From: Cristatella mucedo
Lineage: Eukaryota; Bryozoa; Phylactolaemata; Cristatellidae
Reading direction: 5' to 3'
Assembly (NCBI GenBank): GCA_009760855.2
Contig: WPIO01000058.1
Span: 2,592,501-2,656,500, forward strand
Length of the DNA: 64,000 bases
The notes beneath the pieces are model-generated. The model made no database searches and was not told the origin of the DNA. It saw only the letters and a list, made by a program, of their open reading frames with translations. Shown one piece after another: positions 1-17,795 of this stretch. Within the stretch, counting starts at the first letter, position 1. The number at the start of each line of letters is the position of its first letter. Position numbers and translations under genes: made by a program.

Positions 1-2845
1 GCCTGCAGCACGAGCTTCGGCATAGAGAGAAGATGCACGGTCAATGCTTCTGGCGGTCGCATCATTCTCAAGCAGAAAAGTAAGCATATGATTGTGACTG
101 TTAGTTCAAAGGTATGCTAATATGATCGGCGAGAACAGCCAAACGCCGATAATCACGGCTCCCACAATTCTTGCCATGGATGCGTGTTTATTGACGAATT
201 TATTCGTTGATTGCTGGGCTTTGCACGAGCAGCTTTTAGCTTTGAATGGCTGGGTAATACTGAGAGAAGAACACAAAGGACAATCGAGCTCACGCACATT
301 GTGTGCGCTGGTGCTTGTGCACGTCTCTGTGTGTGTCTGAGTGTGTGTGAGTACGCACCAATGCACACGTGCTCAGTAGCTTCTTTCTTATGGCATCCGT
401 GTCTCTATAATTTAATGCCAGCTCTATCTAAATGGAAGGATACAGCTAGTGCTGAGGCCATGATTCTGGTATATGTTATGAATGATGAACGACACTGAGA
501 TGGTCTAATTGGTTTTAACGCCGTGTTAGTATTTTTTCCAAGGCACTGGAATTTTTTTTATTAGGATAACTGAAGTGCTTTTCGATTTTTGATTTGATGG
601 AATGGCGTATTTTTAAAACGCTCAATGGATTCGTGAGGCTTGAGTACATTGAAACGACCGTGTGGCCAAACCCGCTGGCCTCAAGAAGCCAGCTCATCGA
701 CACCGTGGTCACTCAGGAAACAATCTCCTTATTGCATCGATAGTTGGTGTGGCAGTTTATCGTGCAACATTGCCAGTGGCATGGGCATTTGGTTCCTTGA
801 TAGTGCTTTTGACGTAATTGTTCATCTTCCAGAAATACGCCTTTGCTTATTCGACCAGCTCATTGCACCGGCAGTACCCCCGACCATATCCTTCGTTCAC
901 GATTTTTTCTCCTCGCAGCTTCACTTTCTCACCTTACCGTGCCGATGGCTGGCAGCACTGTTTCGCAGTCAATTTTCGGCACCAAGTGATCATAGTGAGG
1001 TACCAAGATGCCAGTGCTAGCTAGGTCACAGTCTGAGCACGCTAGCCCGATATCCAGGCCATTCAGCATGGTAGTATCTGGCTTGGCCAAGGAACAAAGA
1101 ACCTACATTGATGTTCGCTCTGCTTGGGCAGCAGCAGCCGATAGCAGCAGCAGGTAGCAGCAGCAGATAGCTGCACAAGCGCTGTGTAATATGGAATCAC
1201 TGCAAGCAGTAGGTTCAGCTGCTAGCCCGTCCGTCCCTTTTTTTGCTAGTGCCAAGAGTTGTGCAGCATGAGAAAACATAAATCGCTATTAAAAGAGGCA
1301 GTTTATTCTTGGCAAGCTGCCTGTTGGCCCAGCAGCAAGGCCAATCATTCCTCGAGATGGCAGGCTAATTACCGCAGTGCATTTACTTCTCTGACTGTAG
1401 CAATTGCAGCTGGGCCTATCCTTGGATGGGGGTCGTGTTCTAATTCATAAATTTACCGCTAGGGGATTGATTGCATCTCCCCCCCTCCCCTTCCTCTCAC
1501 TGCTTACAGTCGGTGGCGTTTGGTATCCATGGGTACGTATGACCATGGCAACCTAGCAAAGTGGACGATGAAGGCTACAATCGCATCCACGTGTGAGGCA
1601 ATGCCTGGTGCTCGACCATTTTACTGGAATAGTCTTTCTTGTAGTGTACGATAATGTTAACCATTAGGCATGAGCTTAGTGATTAGAAAACCATCAATGT
1701 CCTTTCGATCTACACCAGGTTGGGTGTGAAGGAAAATGGGCTCGTGACGCCAATAAGGCCTGAGGCTGGTGGTCTGTTCGCACTAAAAGTACCACACAGA
1801 GTGAGGATTGTGGTTACCTAAAACTCTATTAGACTAGATGGCGATGTCACAGGCATTCCAATGTACAAATGAACTACATTTGTATTGCACCCTAAAAGAA
1901 CCAAATCTCTATTCAGGTGCTGTATGGCTTGTTTAGAAGAAATAACCAAGGCTTAGTGATGTGCTTAGAAAAGCATGCAGAAGTAAACGAGTATTATGTT
2001 TGGACCAGCTAGCAAAAGCGCACAAGAAGAAGACACGTATGACCACGGGTTAGTAGGACCTTCGGCTGGTAGCATGCACTATATCATGCACAGGTGAGCT
2101 TGCACAGCACACAGAAGGATAAAGGCCAGTTCAGTGCAGCACCGGTGAAGATGAGCAGAACAGACACGTCTTTAGTTGAGACTTAAAAGATGCCAAGTCA
2201 ATGCAGATGGTGACAGAAGCCAGATGCTAGCAACAGACTTTCGGTACATACAAACTTAAAGGCCGATCACTAAAAGATTGTAAGTTGGTGTCATGAACGG
2301 CGAGACTATTAGAAGCCGGTGAGCAAGATATAGGAGAAGAAAAAGGAGAGGACTGGAGGCAAACAGAGGCGATCCAGTCTCACGGAGGTTTGCCGATGAG
2401 TATCATCAAGCATTTGCAGTCCTGCAAATGTGGTTCAGGCGACTGACTCTCACCTCTTTCTCCCGACCCTCTAGCAAGTTGCCATACTTGCAGCTGAGAT
2501 CCTCACAATTTCCTATTTATATCGTTGCTTCAAATTAATGACAATTTCTTATGTAATTTGTCATGGCCATGACACAGTGGCACCTATCCTAGCATTTAGT
2601 CTCGCTTGGCAGCTTGAACTTTTCGTAATTGGCGATCCTTTACCTAATAGCGGTACTATTGGACTGTTCCATTCATAAGACTTACCTCACGTGAGTTCAC
2701 AGGTTGCGAAATGTTTGAGTGCTTGATGAACGCAAGCAGCTGTGTCTGTCCACCCAATCTCCAGGATGTTTTGCTGGCCATTCTCGATGAATGACTTCTC
2801 ATATCGTCCCACGAAGATTCCAAGTGTTTCGAAACCATTCTATAA
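1..2845. other. non-coding host DNA, nothing recognised
   Basis: I see no recognisable gene here. Open frames are short, start and stop at random and match no family I know. There is a GCA/CAG-rich stretch near 1128-1170 and a TG-rich stretch near 325-352. The first exons of the Ras-family gene downstream (P-loop and switch I) were looked for here and not found. Confidence 0.5.
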
Positions 2846-2921
2846 TAATAGTAATAATGCACTTGATAAAGTGCCCTCAGAGAACTCAATCTCTTTCTAG
2901 GCACTTTACATTTGCTACAGT
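2846..2921 (-). repeat. 3' tail of LINE/SINE family (hairpin plus ATT repeat)
   Basis: Read on the minus strand this segment matches the tail at 17712-17795: a TGTAAAG(C/T)GCCT arm, an AGAGA/TTCTCT inner pair, a closing GGCACTTT arm, then CAAGTGCATTATTA and an ATT/ACT repeat. Only the tail is present here, so this is a 5'-truncated insertion. Confidence 0.7.
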
Positions 2922-6645
<3,724 letters not shown>

Positions 6646-6660
6646 TCATATTCCAGAATA

Positions 6661-7514
6661 TAATATATGTGAAGCAATCTGGTAGGCACCTCTGTCGGCT
6701 GTAGAAACTCGACGTAAAACGCAACTTTTGTCAGGCGAAGCAGTATCGAGAGACCGAAGGAAGAGGAGGCGAGCGACTATCGCTGTGAGATTCCACCTCC
6801 AAAGTTTCATGGGTTAGTGAATCGAAAGTCTGGAGACAAAACTCGATAGAATTTTTTGTGATTTGTCATGAGTCTTCGCTAGTGGTAACCAGATTTCTTC
6901 ATTATACTTAGTGGAAATTGTGCACTTATACCTGGCCCGAAATTTTTTGACTAGGTTGAATCAGCTAGAGTTTTCAACGATTGTCACCTTAAGCCTGAGC
7001 AGCGACATCTTAATAGTTGGTAACCTCAGCTACCGGAATGTACGTCTGCTAAGCACAAATTATGTGCCTCATCTTGGCCACATATTCTGTTAAAAAAAGA
7101 AGTAACGGTCAGCTGATTCAACAGTCTCACTTATTAGAGGCAGAAGAGCCTTATTTTAACTATTACTCCCACTTGTAGTGAGAATGCAGAATTGCTTGCA
7201 GCCGGACTCGAACCCACGAGTAGAATCATAAAGTACAAGCTTGTGGTGCTTTGCGTTTCGTAGTACGAACACTGCAGCCTAGCTGTCCATGCCTACTTCG
7301 CTGAGAGAATGTGGGAGCCAAAATGGTGATGGTCAAAGTTCACATATGTTCTCGGCTGTGCCGCCTACATCTCGACCACTCGACACTTTCAAATGGTCTG
7401 GAACGGCAGTATGTCAAATAATTGACGATAGCCTGCAAGATTCCAGAAAGCTTAAGAATGCAAAGATGGCGATTTATACAAACGTAGCAAATGCTGCGAG
7501 TAGCCGATGAACAT
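6661..7514. other. non-coding host DNA
   Basis: No gene recognised. A minus-strand sequence resembling a tRNA B box (GGGTTCGAGTCC) lies at about 7204-7218 but no cloverleaf could be drawn around it, so it is at most a decayed tRNA-derived repeat. Confidence 0.45.
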
Positions 7515-7935
7515 CTAGCTCGTTGGAAATGTCCTAAAGTTGGGTAATGGCATGACGTCAGTTGAAGTCGTTCCAGGCTTTGGTGTGAACCGGCGGTCTC
7601 CTAAGGGTCTGAGGTTGGTCAGAGGTGCAGTTAGCCGATTAATGTCGGAGCTACGCGATGGAACAAGAGAATGAAGGTACCTAAAAGCTAGCGGCATGAC
7701 CGTTTTTTCCGATGAAGTCGATATGCTTGCTTGATGGGGAGGGGCCAATGCGGATTGGTGAGAACTGGCGTCGTCATACAGCGTTTGCGACATTCACGGC
7801 AGACAAGTGTGCGTAGCTGCCGGTTTTCGGAGCCAACTATTGAGCTTCCTATTGAACACTCTGTTTGCTGGAATACGTGCACGAGTTGTGAGTGGACATC
7901 CGTCAAGATGGTTGTCACAGATGCATGGAACAAAT
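7515..7935 (-). mobile_element. LINE (CR1/L2/Rex-like) ORF2 C-terminal remnant
   Basis: The minus-strand translation contains LVCRECRKRCMTTPVL near its start. This matches the conserved tail of the LINE copies at 17100 and 54080 (ARLVCRERRSCHITPLL), followed by a PHWPLPIKQ equivalent of LHWLPVKQR and later a LGDRRFTPKPG equivalent of the end of the ORF. The reading frame changes several times, so it is a dead 3' fragment. Identification rests on comparison with the other copies in this window. Confidence 0.7.
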
Positions 7936-9030
<1,095 letters not shown>

Positions 9031-9646
9031 CATGGTCTTGGCTGGTCGGCTCAGTCGTGGACGTTGTTCATCAGCATCGAAGCCTGGCTTTTCTTTAGGA
9101 GCCAGGCACCTTACCCTACCCTGGCCTGCTCGCATCACCTGCTGCTGTCACCTGCTCTATGGAATGTGTCTTTGTTCGTTCGGTCTTGGCTGCCATAAAT
9201 CTCGTGGCAAGCAGACGGCCATGCCTCGGCTGGCTCGTGTCTGCTTGGTTGCCCCCCCTGTTGTGCTTAAAAGTGCTTTTGCCTCGTCAATTCGGCTGAG
9301 TCGAAAACCAGACTCTTCCAGTCAGCTTCGAGTTGGCAGTCATTGCTATGCGTCTATAAGAGGAGAGGCTTACAGCCCGACCAACCAGTCGTGAGCTATA
9401 TCTGAGCACCAGCTATATCGTGAGCTATATCTGACGCCAGCTGATTAGCCACTTTGCAATTCCAGCAGACAGTGTAGCCTGACAGCAGCTCGTGCTTTCT
9501 CGCTGTGCCGATTGCACCGTTCGATGCTGCCAAGAGCGCCTCGATTGGGCATTGCTGCGTCTTATGCAATAGGAACACGTGATGCATTGCATCACTCGCT
9601 TCACTTGCTCGTGTGATGCAATGGCTGCTGCTCGTTGCTTGCTCAG

Positions 9647-11758
9647 TGCTGGACACGGCCGGGCAAGAGGAGTTCGGGGCCATGAGGGAGCAGTACATGC
9701 GAAAGGGCGACGGCTTCCTGTTGATATACTCGGTCATCGACCACCAGAGCTTCGAAAACATACGTCGGTTCTATGCACAGATACTGAGGGTGAAGGACAG
9801 GTGAGTGGTATTGCAGCCAGCAGCCATAGTATCCTAAAGCCCATTTCATGCATAAAAATACGTCTGTACGGTCAGTTACTAACCCCTACTAATTAAAGTG
9901 AGAAAGTCCGTCCGCCATGTGGCAAGATGGCGACCAGTACTTCTGGAATTGACGTGTAATAGACGTTTAAATTGTACTATGACTCAGCAAAGCAAGTCCG
10001 CAGGCAGTGAGCTCCAGTAACGCTTTAAAAGTGAGCCGTGATGGCACACTAGGTAAGGTGGTTGCTTTCACGACATCGGTCCCGAGGTCGTGGGTTCGAT
10101 TCCTGCGGTGGGCGATTCTTTATCGCCACTGCAAGCGGTGGTGATAGCCGTAAAGGCTCTTCTGTCGCTATACAAAAAGAAGCTGTTCAATCAGCTAGGA
10201 TTTTTTTTTTTAAAAAGCCACCGCATGACTGCTCGACGTATAGTTGACAGTGAATGCGAGCAGGATGGACTAGCGATTGAAAAGCCTACTTGGCAGGACC
10301 ACAGGTCCTGCAGTGGGCGTGACTCGGCTAATCTTTACAGCACAAAGGAAGCACCGGCGCTTGGAATGAATCGCCAAAATTTGTGTTTGCCAAAGGCATT
10401 CCCTCAAGAGAGGCAGCAGCAATCTAACAGCATCTGCTGCTCCTTTGCATCTCTGGATCAGATCATGCAAGTATGGAAGTCATACTCATTTCGGCTGAGC
10501 TCTGGTATGCAATTATGGATGCTTCATCATAGTAGCCTTTGCCAGCATATTAGGCAAGGCTAAAACACAGGAAACATAAATACAGCTCAGAAGTCGTAGC
10601 ACAAGTGATCATGATTCATAGAGTACCTGAGATGTCGTTAGTAAGTTGCAAAACTTCGATGGACTTGAACGACCTTAAATCAGGAGTACATATCGGGCCG
10701 ATTTCTCAAAAAGTTTGAATTTAAACATATTCACGGCTGACCATGACGGATATATTCAAAACTAAAACAGGGAAAGTGCCACACGAAGGCTAAGTGCAGC
10801 ATTTTAAAACGGGCCTTCCTTTCAATTACTGTTGTTGATGAGGTGGAGCCACTTGGCACATGCTTTAGTTGAATGCAGGCAGAAGGTTAGGTTAGCAAGG
10901 CATTGCTGCCCTCCCTTGTGTCATTGGCCTGTGCAATGTCTGCTAGTTCTGCCAAGTGCACTTGCTCAGCCCGCATACTTGAGCCGCTGTAATGCTCATT
11001 CATTCGACCGATGATAATGCAATGTAATCTATCATCCATGTAACTCTACAAAACGACAAAAACTATGTGTGTGCTACGTAGGATAGTTTTGAATAGCACA
11101 CTCAAAGCCTTAGCGGCTTTCGGTACACATTCGGTAGCCAACAGGCTTCATCTCACGAAACAAACAAAAAGAAAGAACTGTGATCACCTTTGCAAACTGT
11201 TGATGAGGGGTACCGAACAACTAGATAGGTATGTGCGAGTTTCTTCTCTGAAGCGTGTTGCTGTCTGCCTAACAGAAAACTCAGTCGCTGCAGTCAGTGA
11301 CCGTGGAGGGCGGTGCGTGCGCGTGCGTGCGTAATCTGACTGTTGAATCTGTTATAATTTAGCCTATGTGCTTTGACCCACTATCTCTGAGGCCAGCCCT
11401 ATTGTCTGTGCCGAGCACTTCAGGATGCCAAGACGACAAGGTCGATGCTGTCTCAGAGCGGCTATCTTTTTGCTTCGTGCCGGCCGAGCTTAATCCACTT
11501 TCCTTCTCAACCAGGGACACCTATCCCATGGTTCTGGTTGGAAACAAGAAGGACCTGGCGGGCCAGCGAGTCGTCTCCGAAGAGCAAGGCAGGGCACTAG
11601 CTCGCTCTCTCAGGGTACAAGCTGCATGCACTCTAACCTCTTGACCCTCCGACCTGTAACGCCCGGCTGTGCTCTGCAGCTGTGCTGGTGCCACTGCTTT
11701 TGCATGGGAAGGTCTGCGAGCGCGCACGAGCACGCACGAGCATGCGCGCACACACGCA

Positions 11759-11819
<61 letters not shown>

Positions 11820-13422
11820 GCTCCACCTGAGCAAGTTGATCGCTGCGGCTGATGCTGCGACCAACTGGCAGACGGACAGTTCGGTGGGTCGTTGTAGATT
11901 CCATTTATCGAAACCAGTGCAAAGTATCCTGCTGTAAACGTCGACGTGGCCTTCACTGAAATAATTCGGGTCATCAGGTATGTCGCTACCGCGAGACTAC
12001 TGATCGACTGATTTGGGGTAGGGCTCGTCGTTTAGTTGATAGTTAGCAGCTGCTCGATGCGAGCAGCTGCTTGGCCTGCCGTCCTGCCTACATGGCCGGC
12101 CGAGGTGCTGCTCATTGCACGGGGCACAGTCGAGTGTCTGCGATGCAGAACTCGGTGCTGCTGCTGCTGCTGCTGTGCCGTGCAGGTCTGCATTGGTGAG
12201 CCGTGATGGCACACTATGTCAGACAGTTGCTTTCACGACCTCGGTCCCGAGGTCTTGGGTTCGAATGCTGTGGTGGGCGATCCTTTATCGCCACTGCAAG
12301 TGGTGGTGATAGCCATAAAGGCTCTTCTATCGCTATAAAAAAAGAGGCTGTTAAATCAGCTAGTTTCTTTTGCATCGCAATGCCACGTTGGTCCAGCAGC
12401 CCCAGCCCTTAATAACAGCTCGATGTGACAGCAGAGCTGCAAGCCTGCTGGCTGCAAGCGAGTAGGGTAGACTGCGCACGAGCTGCCAAAGCGAAATAGT
12501 TTCAATCGCTGGCTCACTGGCTGAACGTTGGTGACTAACTTGCTCTAGCTTGGCATTGACCGACTACCCGGCTTAAGACTGCATCTTCGACGAAACGAGT
12601 CCGAACTATCTCTTGCACAGTGCTCTGCTGCAGATTGGCGGTGTGGCCGGCCGCCGCCTGGTGCACACGCGTAACTCACCTCAATCAATATATCTATGTA
12701 TCTATCTATATCTATATCTATGCATGTATCATGCTCTTCTTGTGCGTCCCTGCAGACCCCGTGGCAACAACTGTGTCCCCTTCTTGCTTGTGACTTCTGA
12801 AACCGTCAGACAATAGGTAACTAATCTACGATGGCTTGTGTTAATCTTGTGCGTGACCTCATTGTATTGTGGTGAGAGTCCGACGAAAGCTATGCCACAT
12901 TCCTATTGACTTAGGCTGCCACTCTGGCCATCGCCGTGGCAGTCGCCCGTCGCGAAACTTATGAGCTCCCGTCGCCGAACTCTTCGTAAGGGATCGTCGT
13001 GGCTTGTGAGGTCTGCCTACGATGTGTCACCGAGGGGGAAAACTCAAAAGCCTAATTCGGAAGGAATACATTCTTTGGCCGATTTCGCGGCCAAACTGAA
13101 GGTTGTCCAGCTTCGGGCTGGAACCGTTAAGCGTTGTACAGCAGCGGCTAACGTCATAGCAACTCACTAATATTGGGTTTTGAAAAAATGATTACAGAAT
13201 TGGGTCTGTCACATTGGCCTCATGTTCATGCCTATATATATTTTTTGTGCATGGTTACTTTGGATCGTTAGTCTCGTGCTGTATATGTATAGCTCAGCTG
13301 TTTTCGTTTTTGTGGGCAGGTCACAGCCACTGATCTACAATGATGCTGAGAAGCGGCATCAGCAGGCAATACGAGCCAAACTAGCGAAGAAGAAGAAGGC
13401 TGCCAAGTGCTGCCTGATGTGA
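9647..13422 (+). CDS. Ras-family small GTPase (M-Ras/R-Ras-like), last four exons
   Basis: Membrane-anchored GTP-binding signalling switch; the 5' part is missing from the window. Exons with good splice signals: 9647-9800 (acceptor CTCAG, donor GTGAGT), 11515-11614 (acceptor AACCAG, donor GTACAA, weak), 11898-11977 (acceptor TTGTAG, donor GTATGT) and 13320-13422 (acceptor GGGCAG, stop TGA). Phases agree across all junctions. Exon one carries the G3/switch II motif DTAGQEEF and RVKDR; exon two the G4 motif NKKD; exon three the G5 motif ETSAK followed by NVDVAF and IIRVIR, which resembles M-Ras. The last exon ends in a lysine-rich stretch and CCLM, a CAAX box whose terminal Met favours farnesylation. 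Vertebrate M-Ras and R-Ras end in Leu, so subfamily assignment is tentative. The P-loop and switch I exons must lie upstream of the window or be too diverged for me to find. Confidence 0.9.
10031..10210 (+). mobile_element. tRNA-derived SINE, copy in Ras intron 1
   Basis: The copy starts GTGAGCCGTGATGGCACACT, has an internal B-box-like GTGGGTTCGATTCC, then an arm TATCGCCACTGCAAGCGGTGG, and ends near a T/A homopolymer. It is about 85% identical to the copy at 12199. Partial copies lie in both segmental duplicates (about 35455-35525 and 61445-61515). Promoter boxes and multiple copies support a Pol III-derived SINE. Confidence 0.75.
11763..11818. repeat. (CA)n microsatellite
   Basis: About 28 CA dinucleotides preceded by CACGCACGCG-type imperfect units. 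It sits in the short intron between Ras exons 11515-11614 and 11898-11977, so its length could vary between individuals within that intron. Confidence 0.95.
12199..12362 (+). mobile_element. tRNA-derived SINE, copy in Ras intron 3
   Basis: Same family and orientation as the copy at 10031-10210, starting GTGAGCCGTGATGGCACACT and containing GGTCTTGGGTTCGAATGC (B box), TTTATCGCCACTGCAAGTGG and the terminal AAATCAGCTAG. Two independent insertions in one gene indicate an abundant family. Confidence 0.75.
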
Positions 13423-15734
13423 CCTCCGTGCCGCAACGTCGTCAAATCTTTTGTAGCATTAATAGCAGTGCTTCCGTTGCATGGCCGCCTACCAGTTGCC
13501 CTCCCGGCATTTGCTACCTGGCTGTCAAATTCATCTGAGACTGCACACACGTCGCCTTCGCTAAATCGCACACTGCCTATAGCAGCCGATAGGCACCTGC
13601 TACCGCTTGATATCCTAGCTCTAAGGGCAACTTCTGCCGTCTGAGGATTCTGTCAGCAGACGTTGTCGGTGTACTTGTGCTGGCAGACGGCTGGCTTGGA
13701 TGCTGCACAAGCTGTGGTAGACAATCTCTTGACAGAAGCCAGGCTAATGGTCGCTACCGGCCATGGTACTTCGGAAATAATCCTACATTAGACTGTTATT
13801 TCACAAGCATGGTGGGCAGCACAGCTGGGTCCAATTCTTGCGGTTCTACTGGCTGCATTCATTCACTGCGAATGAGACCTTTATTTTTAGAATATGCCAG
13901 GTACAGGAGATTAGGCAAACCAGCAAGACTACGGCACGTCTGCAGGATATCTCCGTGCTCTGATATTTATTTATTTTCAAATGAATAAACCTGGATGTAG
14001 ACGAACACTCTTGCATTGCCGCTATAGAAATTTCGAGTAGGAAGTACTGTGCTCATTGTAGAAGCACAGCTTGATTGCTGCTCAGCAACAATCCGTGACC
14101 CGAGTCACCATTCTTCTTACTGACCGGGAAGCCGTGTTCTTTGCTGTGATCACTCAACCTGACGTTTATCTGCAGCTGCTGCTCACCATTGGTCTGCTTA
14201 TATGTACACACTGACATTCGACTCTATATGTAGCTTTCTAACTACTAGAAAGTGAAGCCTATCTCGCAGGTTGTGCAACTTCACACACACAGGTGCTTCG
14301 AATTGATAGGCTTCGGTGTGCCTTACTTTATTTACTGGTTTTATTTGCATGCTTCTCTGATATCTCTTGTCTCTTATTCTTTCGTTTTCTCTGCTCGTAG
14401 AAGCCTGCCGAGGTAAGCACCGAATCTTCATATTATTTGTAGTTTATTCATGGCTTAAACTGCAGGCCAGCCAGTCTTAAGCACAAACTAAAGAACAGCT
14501 GAGCAAGACAAGTTACATAAATGACCTGGCGAACCCAGGTTGTGTTGCTCATCTAGAATGGACAGTTTGTTTTCAATCAAGAACCTGCGAAGCAAAAGCT
14601 GCTTCCATGAGTTATGGAAAGGGATATTTCTGAATGCTTGCTACGAGTAAACAAGGTGAAGCCAGTTCAGGCAGAGTTAGTAGCTGTTCCAAAGAGTTCC
14701 AGACAGGTTTCGGGATTTTGAAGTTTTCCCCGACGCACATCGTCATCCAAAAACTGTTCGCAGATCTCAACTGCTGAAATACACTGTGAATTCACCGGCG
14801 TCATCGCACATTTGTTAAAGAAAGTATACCCAACCCGTTAGGAAGTCAGTTTCCATTGATTGTGTTGATAACGATGCATCCTGTCACTGTAGTTAAACAC
14901 CATACTTGCGAAAGCCACAATTACTAATCCGATTTGATTTGCGAATGAGTTGTCTGGCGTATTTGTGAGGGCAGTGACAGCTTAAGAAAGCTAATCAAAA
15001 TCAGCTTATTACTATAATTAAAGTGTTCTCTTAGCAGCCAATACTACACTTTCTTGTTTGAGATAGTCGAATCTAATTATTGTAGAAGTTATAAAGACAT
15101 TAAGCAAGATAAGACATTAAACAATCCTGCCAGCTATGTGGCAACCATTTATCGGCACCCAGCTACCAAGACATGAGTACCTTCCAATTTTTCAAGCAAA
15201 TCTCATTTTGATTTTGTCTTTCAGAAATCAGCCACTCGTTATAATTCATGATGTAAATGTTCATGTCGATAAACCAATTGACTTCCATGTATCAAATTTC
15301 GCTCTATGGCTGATTCATTTTCTCATGACTCTCCTTAAGCTGGCATAAGAGGATTATTGTAGTTCGCACCAATCTATCATAGCCATGGCTACATAAAATG
15401 TCTTTAAGAAAATTGTACTATCAAAGGCGCTCAATCCAAAAGCGTTCGTGTGCCAACGGTCATAAAGCTTTTTAACCACTCTCAAGTTACAACGTACCTA
15501 TTGAACCTTGCGATCTAGCCAATCTTTATTTTAGCTTCTCTGTCCAGAATGCCTGAGAAACTAGAAAGCTCGTGCCGATTTGAAATCTTCACTCTTTGGT
15601 CTTTACCCTGCGTTCCTTGCTCTTCCTCAATGTCCACCTCTGAGCACGCTTTTGCTTCTCTGACCTCTAAGTTGATCTCTCAATCTACGAAGACCGCAAG
15701 GCCTCCAGACCCCGTACCAGTTGTAGTTTGGTTG
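13423..15734. other. 3' flank of Ras gene, nothing further recognised
   Basis: The Ras 3' UTR is expected here; an AATAAA polyadenylation signal occurs at about 13983-13988 (ATGAATAAACC), roughly 560 bp after the stop. Beyond it I see no coding region or repeat family I can support. Confidence 0.4.
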
Positions 15735-15975
15735 CCGTCGCACACGGCGAAAAACACCAGCCGACGAGCAGCACCACCAGTTTATTCGACTTCGCACCAA
15801 GCTGGCGGAAGCGCCGCTGCCCTCCTGCAGACGGCCATCGGCTTCTGTCGTCTGTGGTGCCGGAACGCTGCGCTCTGATTCGTTTACGTTGTTGCTAACG
15901 CTTAGCTGCGCTCCGATAGGCTAGTCGGTGGTCGGAGGGACCTCCAGCCTAGTACTGGCGTGTAACAACATTTAG
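15735..15975. repeat. possible solo LTR fragment
   Basis: The string CACCACCAGTTTATT at about 15771-15785 followed by a purine-poor GC-rich segment resembles the CACCAACAGTTTATT region of the LTRs at 48119, 52198 and 56225. The likeness is short and boundaries cannot be set. Confidence 0.3.
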
Positions 15976-16305
15976 GCGAGACCATGTCATATGCTGGGGT
16001 ATGCATAAACGAAACCACACCAGTCATTCTTTGTTTTATTATCTGCAGAACTGACATTAAATTTGTCGCTGGCTTCAGGTCTTATCCCAGAATCTTTCAA
16101 AGAACCTGTGTCGGGATACTCATTTATTAAGAAATTGACGCTAGACCAGGACTAATTTGAGTGATTTGGGCCCAGTCGCCGTACTGCCATTCTTATCAAA
16201 GACATAGGAACGAGTAGTGGCGCATCACTTAAACTCTGATATCCAAACTGCAAACCTAGCAAGTAAGTTCAAAGAAGATTTTCTAGCAATCAGTGCTCAG
16301 AGTCA

Positions 16306-17795
16306 TTGCTGTTTGAGGAAATAGCAATTTTCTCAGAAAAGCAAACCTGGACAGAATCAACGTCAAAGTTACATCGGATGTTTGTTTTTGATACAATTAG
16401 TCACCAAATGCTTCTAGAGAGTCTGTCGCCTCGCCTAGGCATCGCAGGCAGAATGTTACGTTGGCTTAGATTTTATCTCACAGTGAGCTTTCAGATAGTG
16501 CATGTCAGCAAAAAGAGACCATGCAGCTGATGAGATTTTCACTTAAACGATGACCCATTGATTCGATTCAGGTCTACTTCTTTTCGCAGTTTGTGATATC
16601 TTTCTTCCTGATGAAATTGCCAAGCCCAATCAAGGCTGGCTGTCACTTCTGTGAAAGAGACAAGACAAGCAGCTGTACTGTGCTAAAACTGGAAAGCCTA
16701 TCCGTTCTATCGGATTGAACGGCGTACTTACTGCAGCCTCAGCAAGCAGTCTGGTTGTCCTCTTCCAAAATATCTTGTCACTAGTTGAGCGAATTAGCTC
16801 CGAAGTCAAGTCTGTCTATTTTCACATTCACAACCGTGACACAATTTGACCTTGTACCAATTAGGACAAGACAGCTTAAATTCTTGACGTCCCCAAGAGA
16901 CGGCTGTAACTTCATACTTGTTGATCTTCTTGCACACGCAATAGAAAGCTTGCATATTCATTCTGCGGCTTTTAGAGCTAGAGTCATTTAGGACAGCTCA
17001 CGGGTTACGTCTTAGTCAGTTGAAATTTTGGCTACGTATTGAAAAGAATGGTCCAGTATTAAGGGATGGACAGACATTCCCGACGGACATTTCCTCCCCC
17101 GCAGCTGGTGCAAAACTCTGCAGCTAGGCTTGTCTGTCGTGAGCGTCGCAGTTGCCACATTACTCCACTTCTCGCCGACCTGCACTGGCTACCAGTCAAG
17201 CAACGAATTGACTTCAAGGTTTTGTCGCTCACTTTTAGGTCCCTTCATTCTATGGCTCCAGCCTATCTGTCAGATAGGCTGGAGATAGATACCCCATCAG
17301 GCCAAGCATCGTACCACCCGCTTTTCGGAATCCAACAGTCTACAAATACCTCGTACAAACCTTAAATCGTTTGGAGACCGTGCATTTAGTTCGTATGCTC
17401 CCAAAGCCTGGAACTCCCTCCCGACCTGCGTCAGAACATCCCCTGACCTGACCACATTAAAGGATAAATAAAAACATAATGATAAGCATAAAAGGATTTT
17501 TAAAAACACCCATTTAGGACAGCATTTGGTGGTTCCCTGTGATTCGTCCTTGATGTGCTTATGCGTGCTGACACTGTGCATGCTGCCACTAACCACATTT
17601 GCATGCTGACCCTGTGCATGTCACCCCTAACCATATTATTCATTTTGTTTGTTTTTCAAGCATGATTTTACTTACCATTCAATTGCATGTAACTTGTAAC
17701 TAGCTACTTAGCAGCAAATGTAAAGCGCCTAGAAAGAGATTAAGTTCTCTGAAGGCGCTTTATCAAGTGCATTATTATTATTATTATTATTATTT
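16306..17795 (+). mobile_element. LINE (CR1/L2/Rex-like) remnant, RT to 3' end
   Basis: The translation near 16380-16530 contains VFDTISHQ and RLGIAGRMLRW, the LINE reverse transcriptase block around motif A. The segment 17066-17365 encodes ARLVCRERRSCHITPLL, the C-terminal block shared with the copy at 54080. The 3' UTR (17380-17710) matches, in reverse complement, 57725-57960. The element ends in the hairpin and ATT tail at 17716-17795. Internal parts are missing and frames are broken, so it is not active. Confidence 0.8.
17716..17795 (+). repeat. LINE 3' terminal hairpin and (ATT)n tail
   Basis: AAAGCGCCT and AGGCGCTTT are perfect inverted arms, with AGAGA/TCTCT nested inside. TATCAAGTGC and nine ATT units follow. 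The same terminal structure occurs on the SINE at 42738 and on LINE copies at 2846 and 57600. In LINEs such tails are recognition sites for the reverse transcriptase. The viral element begins immediately after the ATT tract. Confidence 0.8.

Noticed and set aside
7200-7225. Possible tRNA gene on the minus strand
   Set aside because: A B-box-like GGGTTCGAGTCC is present but no acceptor stem or A box could be drawn.
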